Both the position numbers and the translations under genes were made by a program. Below the pieces are notes generated by a model. That model was given only the letters and a program-made list of their open reading frames with translations, was not told the origin of the DNA and ran no database searches. From Hymenolepis diminuta (Eukaryota > Platyhelminthes > Cestoda > Cyclophyllidea > Hymenolepididae), in assembly GCA_900708905.1 (NCBI GenBank), contig CAADRB010000013.1, positions 965,586-1,029,585 of the forward strand: a stretch of 64,000 nt of DNA. The letters are read 5' to 3'. Positions 37,801-51,400 of this stretch are shown here, piece by piece. Every line of letters begins with the position of its first letter. The first letter of the stretch is position 1.

Positions 37801-38864
37801 AGGAAATGAAAAGACGAAAACCTCATTAATGGCAAAGTATTTCAAACACAGAAATCTAAAATTAAGAAAATTATTATTAATCCTTTTAGGCTTTTAAAAA
37901 GTTTGCTTTATGACAATTTGTTTTAATATAACGTTGTGTGATTTCAATTTCAATGTCTGCGTTGGTCGAGAGAGATCACTGCTTTGTCTTGAGGTATGAA
38001 ATTGATCGGAAAATAATCATTCTCGGACGTGAGCCAAAGCTCAAACATTTGCTTTCCAGTTTGAAATCGGCTATCAGATAGTTGGGAAGGATAATAATTT
38101 CTCCCGGTTAAGTTCCCCTATAAATGCAGAACTTTTTACAAAATTTTACGAACATTCTACACACTCGAGACCCTTCTCTGATTAGTTTCGGGTTATCAAA
38201 TAAGACGAGTGTTAATTAATTGTTTCCATTGTCATCAGATTACAGAATATATTACATCCAAGCCACACCTGCTTTGTTCCAAAATTGAATCATCACCGTT
38301 CTAATTTGGCAGGAAAGGAATTTGCGCATCTTCTGATTGGGGATTCAAAGCTCGTTTCTTCTGGATAATTAGCGCTGTTCATTCGACGCAATTTAACGGT
38401 CACTACTAAAATATGTAAATTTTAAGATTCCTTAAATCTTTGCATTGAACAAATGTCTAATTTATCCTATTTGAAGATTTTTATCGCGTGAATAATTGTT
38501 AAAAAAAACAGCCCCGAACTGTTTAATCCAATTAGCCATACAAAACCCTCATTAAGCATCCCAAATGACAATGGAAAAAGCGCAACTTAAAATCATTGTT
38601 TCGTAATAAAATAATTGAATTAATTGTTATGAAGAAATAAAATACTCATGACTAGAATACAACTTTTATTGCCTTTATTGCATGAGTAGAACAGAAAAGC
38701 TACGTAAATCAAAATTTTGTAAAGTTAATTACATTACTCTACTAACACTTATTTTCAGCGCTACCAAATAGCCCCAATTCTTTTTACAGGAAATAATCAT
38801 TTACAGATGTGACCTACGATAGCCACTAACCCATTTAAGGAAGCTCTCTGCTTTGTTTATCATA

Positions 38865-39015
38865 GGTAGAATGTAGCATCATGGAGACGCCCTGATGAGT
38901 GATCCGAGTTCTGCCACCTTCTATGGTTGGTGTGATTGGCCATTACACTAACCGGGTGTGCACCTACAGGAATCGAGTCTCTGACCTCTGACCCGCATAG
39001 TGACCGACACACATC
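38865..39015 (-). repeat. SINE-like tRNA-related repeat, copy 4 (inverted)
   Basis: On the minus strand it reads GTCACTATGCGGGTCAGAGG, GACTCGATTCCTGTAGGTGC, TAATGGCCAATCACACC and GGTGGCAGAACTCGG. These are the same blocks in the same order as copy 3, which supports a dispersed tRNA-derived element. Confidence 0.55.
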
Positions 39016-42000
39016 AATAATGGTAAAAGAATGTCTCTCACTGCTGAAAAGCAGTTATTGGTTGGTATTTTTGCTTTGAACTGAGGCTCAGTCCTTCCTT
39101 TCTCGTAACCCTACATTCCGTTGCCACATTAGTGCTAAAATGAACTATCTACACCCAACTGACAATTATTACTGATTTGTATTACCTACAGCAAATAGAA
39201 GTGGGAGCAAATTCCCCTTATTAATTATCAATGATTTCGGATTGGATTGCCATAAGACTCGTATTGCTGATGGCTGTCTGAAACCTTTCTATTTATCACT
39301 TACTCGCGATAACAAAATAAAAGTTGAGTCCTTAAAAACATATCGCTAATTTTAGCATAACCCGGTTAAATAAAATATTACTCGATTTCCTGATCCCACT
39401 GATTAAAACCCAGTTGTTATTTTCACTATCTCAGATCTACATAGAAATTGGAAATTCGTGTTCCAATTGAATTAAGATTTTTTAAAATTTAACACGAAAA
39501 AAGATCAATTCACTATCCTAACACCACTTTAAAACGAATAGAGGGATAATACAAGTCACTGCTGTACCAAAAAATTAAGAAAAACTGCAGTCATCACAGA
39601 CCTCCTTCCTTAATTATAAAACTTTGGTATAGTCTTCTGTAGATTAATTCCATTACCTGATTAAACATTTTGAAATTCAGTTTTTCCTATGAGTTTATCC
39701 TTTTATATCATTTCGAGATGATAATAAGTTCCTTAATTCGACTGTAATGCATGAAGTGTTAAGTAATCAAAAGGAATTGGGTTGGCATGACCATCATGAA
39801 TATCCTGGACATAATCCTCTCTATTTACCTGGGAGCCAAATGATGGACACTGAATAGGTGGACATCAAAAAGTGAACTATTCCCTTATGAGAATAAGACT
39901 CACTCAATGTTCCTAAATTTAAACAAAGTATGATCCGTAATATCTTAATTCTATTATCACCTATTATTTTCTTTCCCTTTTTCATTGATTTGTTTACCTT
40001 TTCTTTATGCAAATGCTTACCCATGATTAAAATGTTTCAAATTTATTTGTCTGTGTTACGGACAAGCTCGTAGAATGCTTGTTTGACAACCTACATGAAT
40101 AGTTTTGGCGAGAACTCCCTTTTATTGGAAGTTTTTGTTTTAATCCAGTGGCTTACGCTGTTTTTTGTTATATGCATTTGATACAATGGAGATCAAAGGT
40201 TCCATGATTTGCAAGACCGTAACAGAATTAAAACGAATTGAATAGCCAGCTTAATGGTATTTAAGTTTTAGGTGAACAATACAGCTCAGAAATATTTTAT
40301 TCAGTGTAGGATTTGCGATAAAACGAAATTTATTTTATGCCTCTTCTCCAACAGAAAAGAACTTGTAAAGCATTCTGAATATGCTAAGTACAAAGAAGCT
40401 TCAGAGATATCTTTGCCTTTTCAAGAGAAAAATCTTCATCTTTTACCTTCCTCTCTTCAAATCTTACTGTCTAAATGGTATTTGTAATAACAATAGTAAC
40501 CGGTCATTGATTTTTGTAAATCAAACGGATTTGGCATGTTAATTTGCTGACCTATGCAAAGCATTAACGCCGCGCTCCTCACTTTCCGCCGCTTATTATT
40601 TTGCACTGGTATAATAAAACAGTTTTTTTCTCTTAAATGAGTTAAAAACGTATTAATTCAAACAATAAAGAGGAGCTGAAGTTATTTTTAAGTAACTATG
40701 CAAATCCAATCAAGAAAAAGCACAAATGACTCTAATACCAGAAATCGAATAAAGCGGTTCAAAACACGAAAGATTATTGATTGAATAATTTTATCCAATC
40801 GATTTTATAGAATGATCAAGATGGACGTCTTATCTGCTCAAACTCTGACTAGATACCTGTCATTTTAATATTAAATTTTCCATGCGGTTTATTTGATCAT
40901 TTAATTATTAATTTATCTAAATATAAACCAAAAAAGAGCTTATTTAGAGTTATTAACTGTTCATAAAACTACTAACTTCAGAGACCAATGATTTTATGAT
41001 TGGATTATCTATATAAATATGTATTATCTTCTGTCTTTTTTCATCAGTTCTGCGATTTCCTTTAAGTAATTCTCCATTTAGTCCGATTAGATAAGGAAAA
41101 TGAATTAAATTCAAGGTCAGCTCTTTCGGGAGGAAAAAAGAGGGTCCGCTTTGTAAATGTATATCATCCAAGTCACCAATTTTAGTGGATTTAATGCAGC
41201 ACTGTTATGCCTAAATTATTCATTTAACCATTTATACAATTCGAGGCTAAATTAGTTTTAAATGGATTAAACTACGTTATTGATTCCAATAAATTTCAGT
41301 GGAAAATAATAAGAATATATTTCATTTTGATATAACGGGTGCGTTATATATTCTCCATTTTATTCTGTTATATATTTCCATATTTACACCCTTTAAACAG
41401 GCATTGCCTTCAATTTATTATCGATTGAAGGTAGGAGACAAAAATGTGTGATTGCAATCCTGGAACGAAGATTGATACTTGACTCCAAGAACGAGTGGGT
41501 TATCATTACCTTTAATAACGTCAATCCTTCAGATTTGGTCAGAGTTTAATTCTCACTACGCAGCCCAATTCCAGAAGAAAACCTGTAGTGTTTGAAAGAT
41601 CAAGTGGTGTTGTTACTCCCCTCCACAGAGTTATCGAGCCTCAAAGAGTAGACTGTTCTAATGACGGCCAAGTCAACAATATAATTTATACAAGCAAACT
41701 CACTAGTTCTAAAATCCCTCACCTTGGAGACTATTTCAAAGTTAGTATTTATTCATTATATCAAATTCTCTCTTTTTAAATCAGAATTGCTTTTACTAAT
41801 TTCTTTCCTCATATTAAATGGGTTCGAATATTGAATAAATAATTATCATTTTGCGCATTAATTTGCCTCTCCATCAAAATTCCAGAATTACACAAATGTT
41901 TGATTTTTTCATTATAACTTAATAAGAATGGAGGAAAATTAGTGACTCCGCAACCAAACGATTAGCAATTAGAAATCGGCGTTTTCGTTATTCTTCATGA

Positions 42001-45000
42001 ATTTTGACAAAAATGTTCATCCATAGCAGAAATTAATAGGCCACCCAGAGTATTAATTAATGTCCATTTCAGATTAGAAGTAAACATCTCTATAAATTTA
42101 ATATTTTTATCTTTGAAGAATTTTATTTCAGGCGTAGGATTTGCAAGATTACTGAAAACCCGTAATGAATTAAAACGGTGAATTCAATTTTTAAGTTTTC
42201 TTGTTTTAAGAAGTTAGAAAGCGCAATCAATAAATCGGCGGTTATTTTTAAATTTTGTGCGAATGTTGTTGTCACATGAATTTAAATTCAATTCGATTCT
42301 ATCCTGCTCCTCCATGGCAATCGTTTTGTCAAGGTGCTTGTTAACATCAAACTTAGAGACTATGAGCGATGGAAATTATTAGAGGTTATGGCTTCTTCTA
42401 GCTTCAACGGAGAAACCTCTCCATAGTGCCATCATAATGTAAGTAATGAATTTTTAATACGGAGGTGCCATTTTTCAAACAGACGGAAATATTGGTGAAG
42501 AAAATTAAACAAACCGCATGGAATTAGTTTGTGTTTCATCAGCTTATCTTGGACAATAAAAAGACTCAGATTGACAAACTTAACTTTAGTTAATATTAAC
42601 TTAAGTGTACTTAAAGTCCTATCGGTTGCATAGAGAATAAAACAATAAAATCTCCTTATTAGAGTACAGTAATCATGTCAAGAAGAAGGTTTCAAAATAA
42701 ACAACTTTTCGGAAAACAAAATTTCTGAAATATCATGACTAATCATCCAAAGCTCCCAACAAATTCAATTTGGAGTGAGGCTAGAAATCTTTGGTCGATT
42801 CAAACATTAAACAATGCTCGCTGGGAGAAGTATGTTCACAATTTATCTAAAGTTCAAATGATGTAAGACTCCTTTGATGTTCTGTGTCTAATCAATCTCC
42901 TCAAACCGATGTAGACTGGTGTACTATTTTCTGTTTTCGAACGCTCATCCATGACGAAAAAGTGCATTTTTACTTGCAAATGATAAATGATAGCACCACG
43001 AAGTGATTAACCGAAGTAGAGACATTTTTCAGTTACACCACTAGTCTATTCAGAAGATTTTTTGAAATAGGAACAGCACATTTTCATCCGAATTTAGTAG
43101 TGAGGACATGAAAATACCGAATCAATTAGACCAAATCTTTTTACTCTCCAGATTATGACCTCTACAAATATTATTTATAATTTTAAAATAAGATATCGGT
43201 AAAAACTCGATTGAAGATAAATTTTTGAAAAGTCAAAATTGCTTGTAAAATTATATGTTAATTTTTGTTTTAATTTATGATTTATTCAAATATTAGCCCT
43301 GATTCCCAAGTAAAAATAGACATGGGAGGTGTTGTAAAAGGCTATTTGATGGCTAATTATCGCAGTGACTGTAAAGTCCTTGCTGGGTTGTCACACTTCT
43401 AACTAAACGACAAGGTAGAGAGTAGAGAGATTGCTGGTTTAAGAGCTTTATGTGGCGCAAAGAGAAGGTTCAAGAAGTTGGGCGATGTAGCGACGTCTAC
43501 AAATGGGGGAATTAATATTTTAGGATTGGAGATAAAATAATTGGGCGGATGACCCCAAGCCCTCTATCTAACATACTCAGCCATTGAACGGTTTCAAGTT
43601 TCCCGTGTCTGACGCAGTTCAGGTTACTTGAACGCCGGTCATGGGCGGCCCAGTGTCTAAGGTAAGGTTAGGATGACTCAAAGTAGGAATATTAGAAGCA
43701 TTTACGGAAATATTTGTGGCAAAACAATTTATTTGCACAAATGGAAAATTGTAGCAAATTTTGACCCTATAATATTTCCAGGTCTTCTATCCCCTATTTC
43801 AACTCCAAATAGTCAATTATCTATCTGCATGATTACACAGCAATTAATTTATGGTGTGTCTTATATGCTTCTAGAAGCCAATATTATCTCCCAAGTGTTA
43901 ATAAGATTCTTTTCTGTTATAATGGCAAATGAAAACAGAGAAAATTTAAAAAAAAACTAAATTATTTTGCAGTTTAGTCCCAAGAGGTTCTGAGCAAATA
44001 AATATTAGATATCAGATATCTCCCTAAGGCAATACCGCATTAAATCACTAACAACGGGAACATAATTGAGCATCTTCACAAGAGAAAAAGCACTGATAGT
44101 AAATATGTTCAAAGCGACTTCTTGAAGCTTCTGTGTTTCTGCATAATTAAGGTAACACTGAATTATAAATCAGACAAGGAGAAAACTTTTGAGATAATAC
44201 ATTACGGGTAGACAGACGTGAAAGAATTCCCTGTAAGTCTGTAAGCATAAAAAATTCTCTGCAAAATAAAAGTGACTCTCCTTATCTGAAAATGGGAAAA
44301 AATATCGGAATAACATTTTATTTTTAAGAATTCTACCTCGAATCAGTTTTATAATTAGATTAAAATGCATATTAGAAGCGGGTGCATTGATTCTGCGATC
44401 TAAGTTTAAGATTTGGTCACTTCAGAGGTTAAAAAGTGTATTACAAAGTAGATTGATCTAAGTGGGATCAATTACGGTTAGTTCTGGAAAGATCTGTTGT
44501 AGGGAAGGTTCGTCATATTCAACGCTTTAATTTGAGTAGAGAAATGAAAATAGAATGTTTTAACAGGAGAAATAAGTTCACTTCTGCTCATCCTTACTCT
44601 CTCTCTCTCTTTAAAAACCGCCTTTTAATGTACACGCACAAAAACAAAGAGTTAAAAAAATTCCAAAATTTCAGTGATTTTTCTGGAAATAATATTTTAT
44701 AATGACCCATATTATTTACCAACTCCATATTTCATTACAAATAAAGTAATGAATTAAATTTAAGAGGCGAAAATTAGCAAAATTATCATTTATTATATAT
44801 TCATGAAATTAATTAAATTAAATTATTATTAAATTAATTAATAACAGGAAATCGAAAATTTCTTTTTTAGGGAAGATCCAAGTTGTCAAAGGACGGTTGC
44901 GTGATCCTGGAACCAAGTTTAGGCACTTCAATGAGCTGCTCAGGACAAAAAACACCCAGCATCAGTTATCTTTTTGTATTTCAGGAGGATTCAGGAAGTC

Positions 45001-45389
45001 TTAATGGAATAACAATTGAACTTTAATTATGCATGGCAAAGTTAATTTTCTACATATTTATGCTGATTAAATAGCCCGAGCCTGGTTTTGTAAAAATCAC
45101 TTTTAAAAAGTCGACGAAGACTTGCTTATTATTACTTTAAAATTAGGTTCATAATACTTTCTATATCAAGCAAGATAAGTTATTTTAGGGTTTGATAAGG
45201 TTCCGCAAAATGCTTTACTCTTCTAAGAAAATAAGCGCAGTATTCCAATGACTAAAAAATTATTATCATCTTCTCAACTACTCCCCTCCCGTCCCCCTCT
45301 TTACTTCTTATCGGATTTATTGAAAGTCCATACAGCATACAGCATGCGAACTTACCAAAGAAACACATAGCGTTCATGTCCTGGTATAT

Positions 45390-45435
45390 TGAAGAATGAG
45401 AGAGGGAGAGAGAGATAAAGAGAGAGAGCAAGATG
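45390..45435 (+). repeat. GA-rich microsatellite
   Basis: Imperfect (GA)n tract, GAATGAGAGAGGGAGAGAGA and onward to GAGAGAGAGCAAGATGG. It may be another family B fragment, but no flanking match was seen. Confidence 0.6.
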
Positions 45436-46321
45436 GATTTAGTCCTGAATACTATAATTTTGGAATCATTCTTTCCTCATATCGTAAAGCAGCCTCGAAT
45501 TCGGACTAATTGTATATTAGTACACATCGGACAGCGTAAAGAAGTAAGGAGAGCGGTTGCGTGGCTGATTTCTTATTTACACGCTTGTTGTATCCAACAC
45601 CGATCATTCGACCGCATTCTAAATTGTTTTGCAACCATTTTCTGTTGATGTATTAGCTCAATTCGACTTCGCCTTCTGCTGTCATTTTACCTCATCTATG
45701 AACTAACGAAGGAACAAACTCTAAACTCCACTCCGCGCTTCATAGAGCGAATTGTTTGTCCTCATTTCATTCTTCCTTCTTCCAAGTGTCCTAATTTATG
45801 ATTGAGTCCCTTTTGCTTAGATGCAAAATTTCCTAAGAAGTGAAAATTCAAAGAACTAATTTGAAAATCCTTTGTTTCATTCCGATCATCTTTCTCAAGT
45901 GGCTTCCCTATTTAAACATTCGACGGAGTAGAAAAATTCTTCTTCCAAAACTCAAGAATTTTATTGTTTAAGAATTTTTCATTTACAATAATGCTGTATA
46001 CGAGTGATTCCTTTTTGGCAATTTTAGAGCGTTGTTTAAAATATTCATTTTTTAATTTTTAAGTTTTTCGTTTCCTTAAAAAAAAGCAGAGTTGAATTAT
46101 AATTTGCCGAAATGTGATGGGAGGGTAAGAAAATGAAAAATTTGATGAAATGAAAGTTCAGCCGATGGTTCTATACGACCATAAAATCTTGCTCGTTGCA
46201 TGATCGGTCTCTTTTAAAATTTATCGTTTAGTTAAATTATTAATCATTAAAATTCAAAATAAAGCAACTTTCGATTAAGTGAATTCGATTTCAGTTATTC
46301 TATCCATATTCAATTTTACCA

Positions 46322-47193
46322 ATGGCTTGTATACCGAAATCAGTTATGGTAAGATTAAATACTGTAATGACCCCCATTTTTCAAATCAAAATAAATTTTA
46401 TAATATTATTTGCCACTTTTTTACGATTAACAAGGAACAAAATCAACCAAATTTTTTACATTCTATTTCTGATTTACCAATGTTGGTGGTACAGAAGATA
46501 TGTGAATATCTCACATTTCCCGATCTGGTGAAAGTTTGTGCGGTGATTCCAAAATGGCAGTTCTTGTTTACGTTTCCTCGATACGTCAATTCTATGAGTT
46601 CATATATCTCAAAATTCGACTGGTATGATCATCGGTTGTATGAAATTTTCACTTCCAAATTAACCTCTAATTCATATATCACGTTGCCAAGTGCTATTCT
46701 GTACTATCAGAATGATATAAAATTGGTTCAGAATTGCACAGTTTTACATATCGATGAGAAAATAAATTTTTCGCTTGAACCTAGCTTTGCTCATTCATTA
46801 GGAGACTTTAATTTGGTATCTTCATTTTATAAAGCTTGCAATAAAATACTCATTGGAACTCATTTGCAGGAAAGGTTTAACCTATCGAAAAAGCATCAAA
46901 TTACAGAGCTCTATTGCGTCCACACAATAAGCAGAAATCTATTTTATAAAAATCTCCATGTTGTTATTCATGTAGTTCTGTCATTCGAAAGAAGTTGTCT
47001 GACCATTCAATACTTATTGTCTACACTGAAACCTTGTCAGACTCTTCTAATGGTTTTTATTAAAGATGATAATTTATCGAATTGGGGAAATTTTGACCGG
47101 TATGTTCGGCATTTATTTTGTGACTCTGAAGATGGACTGCCGACGAACTCGAGACAGACCGTTTCCTGGAGAATTTTGTTTTTGGATAATTAG
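46322..47193 (+). CDS. F-box domain protein, two exons, about 261 aa
   Basis: Proposed exons 46322-46348 and 46435-47193 join in frame through a GTAAGA donor and an ATTAACAAG acceptor. The protein begins MACIPKSVM and enters ISDLPMLVVQKICEYLTFPD followed by LVKVCAVIPKW, a standard F-box (LP, then the I..YL...D and V...W pattern) at about residues 21-55. F-box proteins link substrates to Skp1-Cullin1 ubiquitin ligases. The remaining 200 aa are Tyr/Phe/Leu/Asn-rich with no WD40 or clear LRR consensus, so the substrate domain is unknown; degenerate leucine-rich repeats are possible. Without splicing, the F-box frame has no ATG until 46480, inside the F-box, which is the reason for the intron model. 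A polyadenylation signal AATAAA lies at 47285. The gene is convergent with APC. Confidence 0.75.
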
Positions 47194-47284
47194 TTCACAA
47201 AGTTGACAGATATGTTAGAGTGGGCTTTTTATGAAGGTGTAAAGAAATTTGACTTGTACAAATAAGCTGTTTATTTTTGTCTTC

Positions 47285-47290
47285 AATAAA
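47285..47290 (+). terminator. Polyadenylation signal of the F-box gene
   Basis: AATAAA 92 bases after the F-box stop codon, on the coding strand and followed by a T/G-rich stretch (CTTTTCTCGGTTTGTTTT), which fits a cleavage and polyadenylation site. Confidence 0.6.
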
Positions 47291-48477
47291 ACGCTTTTCT
47301 CGGTTTGTTTTAACATTTATTAACAATCTTTGGATCTTAGTGAAAAAATTATAATAAAAAATGTAATAATTTACCTTATTTTTAAGCAAAAACTATTTAC
47401 GGGTAGCAGCTCAATGTTGTGCACATTTCAATTGGCAGAACGATGCACTGATGCTATGTCACAACACACTGGTCCGACTTCTTTTTATTTATCTAACTAA
47501 ATGCAAATTAAGATAAAATGAGGATGGATAAGTAGATTGCTGGAGGTCTTTCAAATACGTTTATATCTATGCTGATTTTAACTGGTGATTCCAGGATCAG
47601 GAGTTTGGCCGCCGAAGGCGCCATATTCGGACTCACCCAAAGTTTAAACTCAAGAAAATACTCATTGAGACACGGTTATATGGGGGTAGCCTACTATCCT
47701 CCGCCTTCCTTAACCAACGACTCACTTACCTACATATCGCATATCGCGAAAATATTGAATTATCATCATTATTTAACCCGAGGAACTGAGTCTTTCATAT
47801 TCATTCACATTTAATATTTCAGTGTTAGAAGTCATGAGTTCAACACTCATCTGCAGAAAACCAATGATTGTGAAGAATAACCGTGCTGCTTAAGACTGCT
47901 CGGATATTTAGAAACGGCATCCTAATTAACTTATTGACAGGTGAATCTTCTCCTCTACTTCGACTCTCATATTATAGCTTATTAAATACAGAGTAGACAT
48001 AGAATTTCTCGACACTCATCATGGCGGCCTTCCCAATACCCGAATATTAAGCTTAGATTCTAACAACTTTCTACTTAAATAAATTCAGTAAAAAAGCCTG
48101 ACAACGCATCACTCAAACTATAGAGGTTGCATTATATTAGCATCATAACTGAAAAAAAACAAGGGAAAAGAGTTGACGAGAGAGAATAATAAGAGGATGG
48201 CCACATTTCGCAGGAAAAACAATGATACAGAAGAGAGACTTAATCAAGACTATGCTTACACACTAAGGGGAAGGTACACACAGACAGTAGCAGATTAAAA
48301 GCATTGCATGCAAGCAGAAAGAAAGAGAAAAGATTGAAGATCACTTATAGCGTACAGATGATGACTGCATAGAAGGATGTGTTAAACCAACTAAGTGATG
48401 ACAGGGAAGCAAGGAGGGAGGAAGAGTAGAAGTCAAATTCTGATATTTAGAAAAAAATGCCATTGAATAACTACCGT
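47291..48477. other. Convergent intergenic spacer between the F-box gene and APC
   Basis: About 1.2 kb with no supported gene. It should hold the APC 3' UTR (minus strand); no APC poly(A) signal could be fixed. A purine-rich patch around 48170-48330 and 48400-48430 resembles the GA-rich repeat family but is not a firm match. Confidence 0.4.
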
Positions 48478-51400
48478 CTAACTGGTAAGCTCGCGACGAA
48501 CTATCCACTGATCCAGTGAATTAGTAGAGGGAGATTTAGTCGTTGTGGTTGAGGGTTTTGATGGCTCTGTAATGGTCAAGGGCTTAGCAATTCGCGTCTG
48601 TGGAGGTCGAATAGATGACCTTGCAGGGGAAGGCAATGTACTTGAAAACCCGGGTGGTTTTAGTCCTGAATTGGAAGGTTTGGCGACTGATGAGGACTGT
48701 GATGGCGGTGAAAGAGGAGAGGTCTGGGAAACTGGACGTGTGTTAGATGTCCCGGGTTTAAGACGGTTGATTACTGGTTGAGATGACGGGGTCGTTAGGG
48801 ATTTTCCCGCTGAAGCTGTAATTGTACGTTGAACTGGTGAGAGAGTGGTGAGTCCGGGTCTACGAACTGTAAAGAGGGAAAAATCTCATTAAGACCTCAA
48901 AATGACGATAAAATTATATTATGCTAAAAGGAAACTAGCCTGCAGACGGTGGAATTTTTCGTCCACCACGAATGGCTTTCGATTCCTCCACTTGGCGCTG
49001 TTTTTCTTGTTCATTCGCTAGAGCCTCGCATCCAGCTCCTGTTCGAATAACCTAAAAATAAAGGAATGGTCACTCAATACTGATTATACGGATATCTTTT
49101 TGTTTAACCAGTTAGGAAGTAACGAATCAACCAATAGACGGTTGAAGGACTATTCTAGACACTAGAAATTGAAGCATTGTGTGTGATAAAATACTTTTGT
49201 TAAACATCAATTATCACTATAAGTATGAAGTAGAACCGATCATGATAGTGTCTGACTCCGATTAGAGTCAGACTACTACTACTAACTACTAAGATAAACA
49301 ATATTCATAATAAAATCTTTCAAGACTTCCAACTAAATTAAAGCCGAAATAACATTTTAGTTATTTGGAACTGAACGATTGTCAGGTCAAACTCTTGATG
49401 GTTCGTCAAGAATTCAAGAATAACCGGATAAAGGTCGGAAATTCGGACGCATCTAACTCACGCCCTTTTCACAGGAAATTGTAATGAAATGTGTTGAACA
49501 CTTTGCAACATCTTTATATTATATCCAATTTGAAAAATAACACCTTAAACGAGTAACATCTCAAGAATGTTAGGGGAGTTTGAACTGTCATTAAAATACG
49601 AAGCTTTTGATCCTCCAGTTAGCCATTTGTCTTGGTGTAAAATGAGAACTTCAGGCTCTAAACCGGACAAGGACTTAATTTCTGGCCTTATTAATTATGT
49701 TTATCAAGATCTTGCCAACATAACTATTCGTACTTGCGTATGAACGAAATAAGAAATGAGCAAAATATACACATATGCACCTAATTTTCTTCAGTTTTCT
49801 GTCTTTTCGTTACCTTAGGTATCTTTGAATCTATCGAACTATATCAAAAACAGAAAAATTTTTACTTAGCGGAGAAAATACTAATGTATTACCTTCTTTG
49901 TTCCTGCTACAGAAGCTGATATAGTCGGAGTAGTAGTAGTGATAACAGAAGTAAGAGGAGATTTGAGTCCCCTTCGAGGAGCTGCAGTTCTCCCAGGTTG
50001 AGTGGTAGGAATTCCCCTCTGAGGTTGTCCAGTGACGACTGAACCACGAACAGTAGTCGGTGTTGCTGGTGTCGATGCAGCACCAAAGCGATGTGGTGCG
50101 ATGAAGTCGATTCCATTACCTGTTTGGTTGGCTGGACGCTTAGCACCAGACGCTGTCAATGAACGAGGTGCATCTGTGGAAGATTTACGTATCGATGAGG
50201 ATGGGTTTGTTAAACGTGGAAGAGAACTCGTTGAAACGCTCCCAAAAGGAGATCGAAGCTTTGAGGGCTGAAAGTAATTAATTCATAGTTAGTAATTTAA
50301 ACTTGTACAATCATCTTACACCTATGGAAATGAGATAGATGACACCACCATTCATTTGTCATATAAGAAAACCTAACTAACCTGAGGTAGGCCACTACTG
50401 GTCAATGACGGTGAAGAATTTGCTGACTGAGCCCTAACACCAGGAGACGCTGATGCAGATGAGGACGGAGAAGATGTAGCAGTAATTGGTCTTGACCTCA
50501 TCGGCAGTCCAGTGGTTGTTTGTTTACGCAGACCCGAGCTCGGAGGTCTCAACATACTCGAGCCAGGACTGGCAATTTGCCGAATACCACTGCTAGGAGG
50601 TTTAATACTCAATGGAGTGGTAAGATCTTTCTTCTTGGGTATTGAAGATTTGCTAATATCGGATTTGAGAGATAAGTCTGATTGATTCATTACTGCGTCG
50701 AGATCCAATAAATTGTCATCCTTGCTTTCCTCCTGAAGATACAAAATATTTGTTACTTAAATGAATTCAATAGACTATGATCATAGACCTTGGGACTGAA
50801 ACACGTACGCTCTCATCAGCGTCACCTTGGGGTGGTGGTGTTGAAGGGGGTGATGGTCTCCATGGTGGACTGCTGTCACCAACCAATGTCACAGAATCGT
50901 CATCTGCATCGAAACTGCCAGAGGGTGGTGGAAGAAGAAAGCATTCATCATCTGATGCCTTTTTGGACGCTTCAAAAGGCTTCAGAACTGAAAGAAAAAT
51001 GACGTTTTTGAACTGTAAGGAAGAGATAGATAGCCTTCTAAAAGTACACATTTATCGCGCTTTTTTGGGAGTGATTGAGATCAAGAAAACCTTTCGGCAA
51101 ATTATGAGGAAAGCTGATGAACCTATCTTACAGGATATCAAACACAATTTGTCAAACTAAGTTGAGTAATACACAAAATTCAAATTTGAACCCTGAATGC
51201 AAAAGACCAAATTTTCTTCTCCCTTACAAAACCAAGCTGCTGAAAATTCCCAGTTGTTTAAGGCCCTCTCTATTTTCAATTTATGACACTTCAATTTGTC
51301 TATTTATATACTATCTAATTACTCATAGTACCATTTGTAGCAGTTCCCCTTCAGGCTACCCCCAACTGCTTCTTTACTCTTTCCTAATACAAGAACTCAG

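Larger units (their letters stand above)
34866..46320. other. Gene-poor region of about 11 kb
   Basis: Apart from the SINE-like copy at 38.9 kb, a GA tract at 45.4 kb, a CT tract at about 44597 and an A/T-only block at about 44790-44845, nothing gene-like is convincing. The first part (34870-35400) is purine-rich and could be the eroded continuation of the gag relic. ORFs of 63-95 codons (for example 37494-37748 and 43673-43960) show no recognisable domain or coding bias. Confidence 0.5.

Noticed and set aside
38885..38910. CTGATGAG at 38890 resembling a hammerhead ribozyme core (these ribozymes are known in schistosome repeats)
   Set aside because: The required GAAA after stem II is absent (GAGTTC instead) and no pairing stems flank it; the sequence is explained as part of the inverted SINE-like copy.
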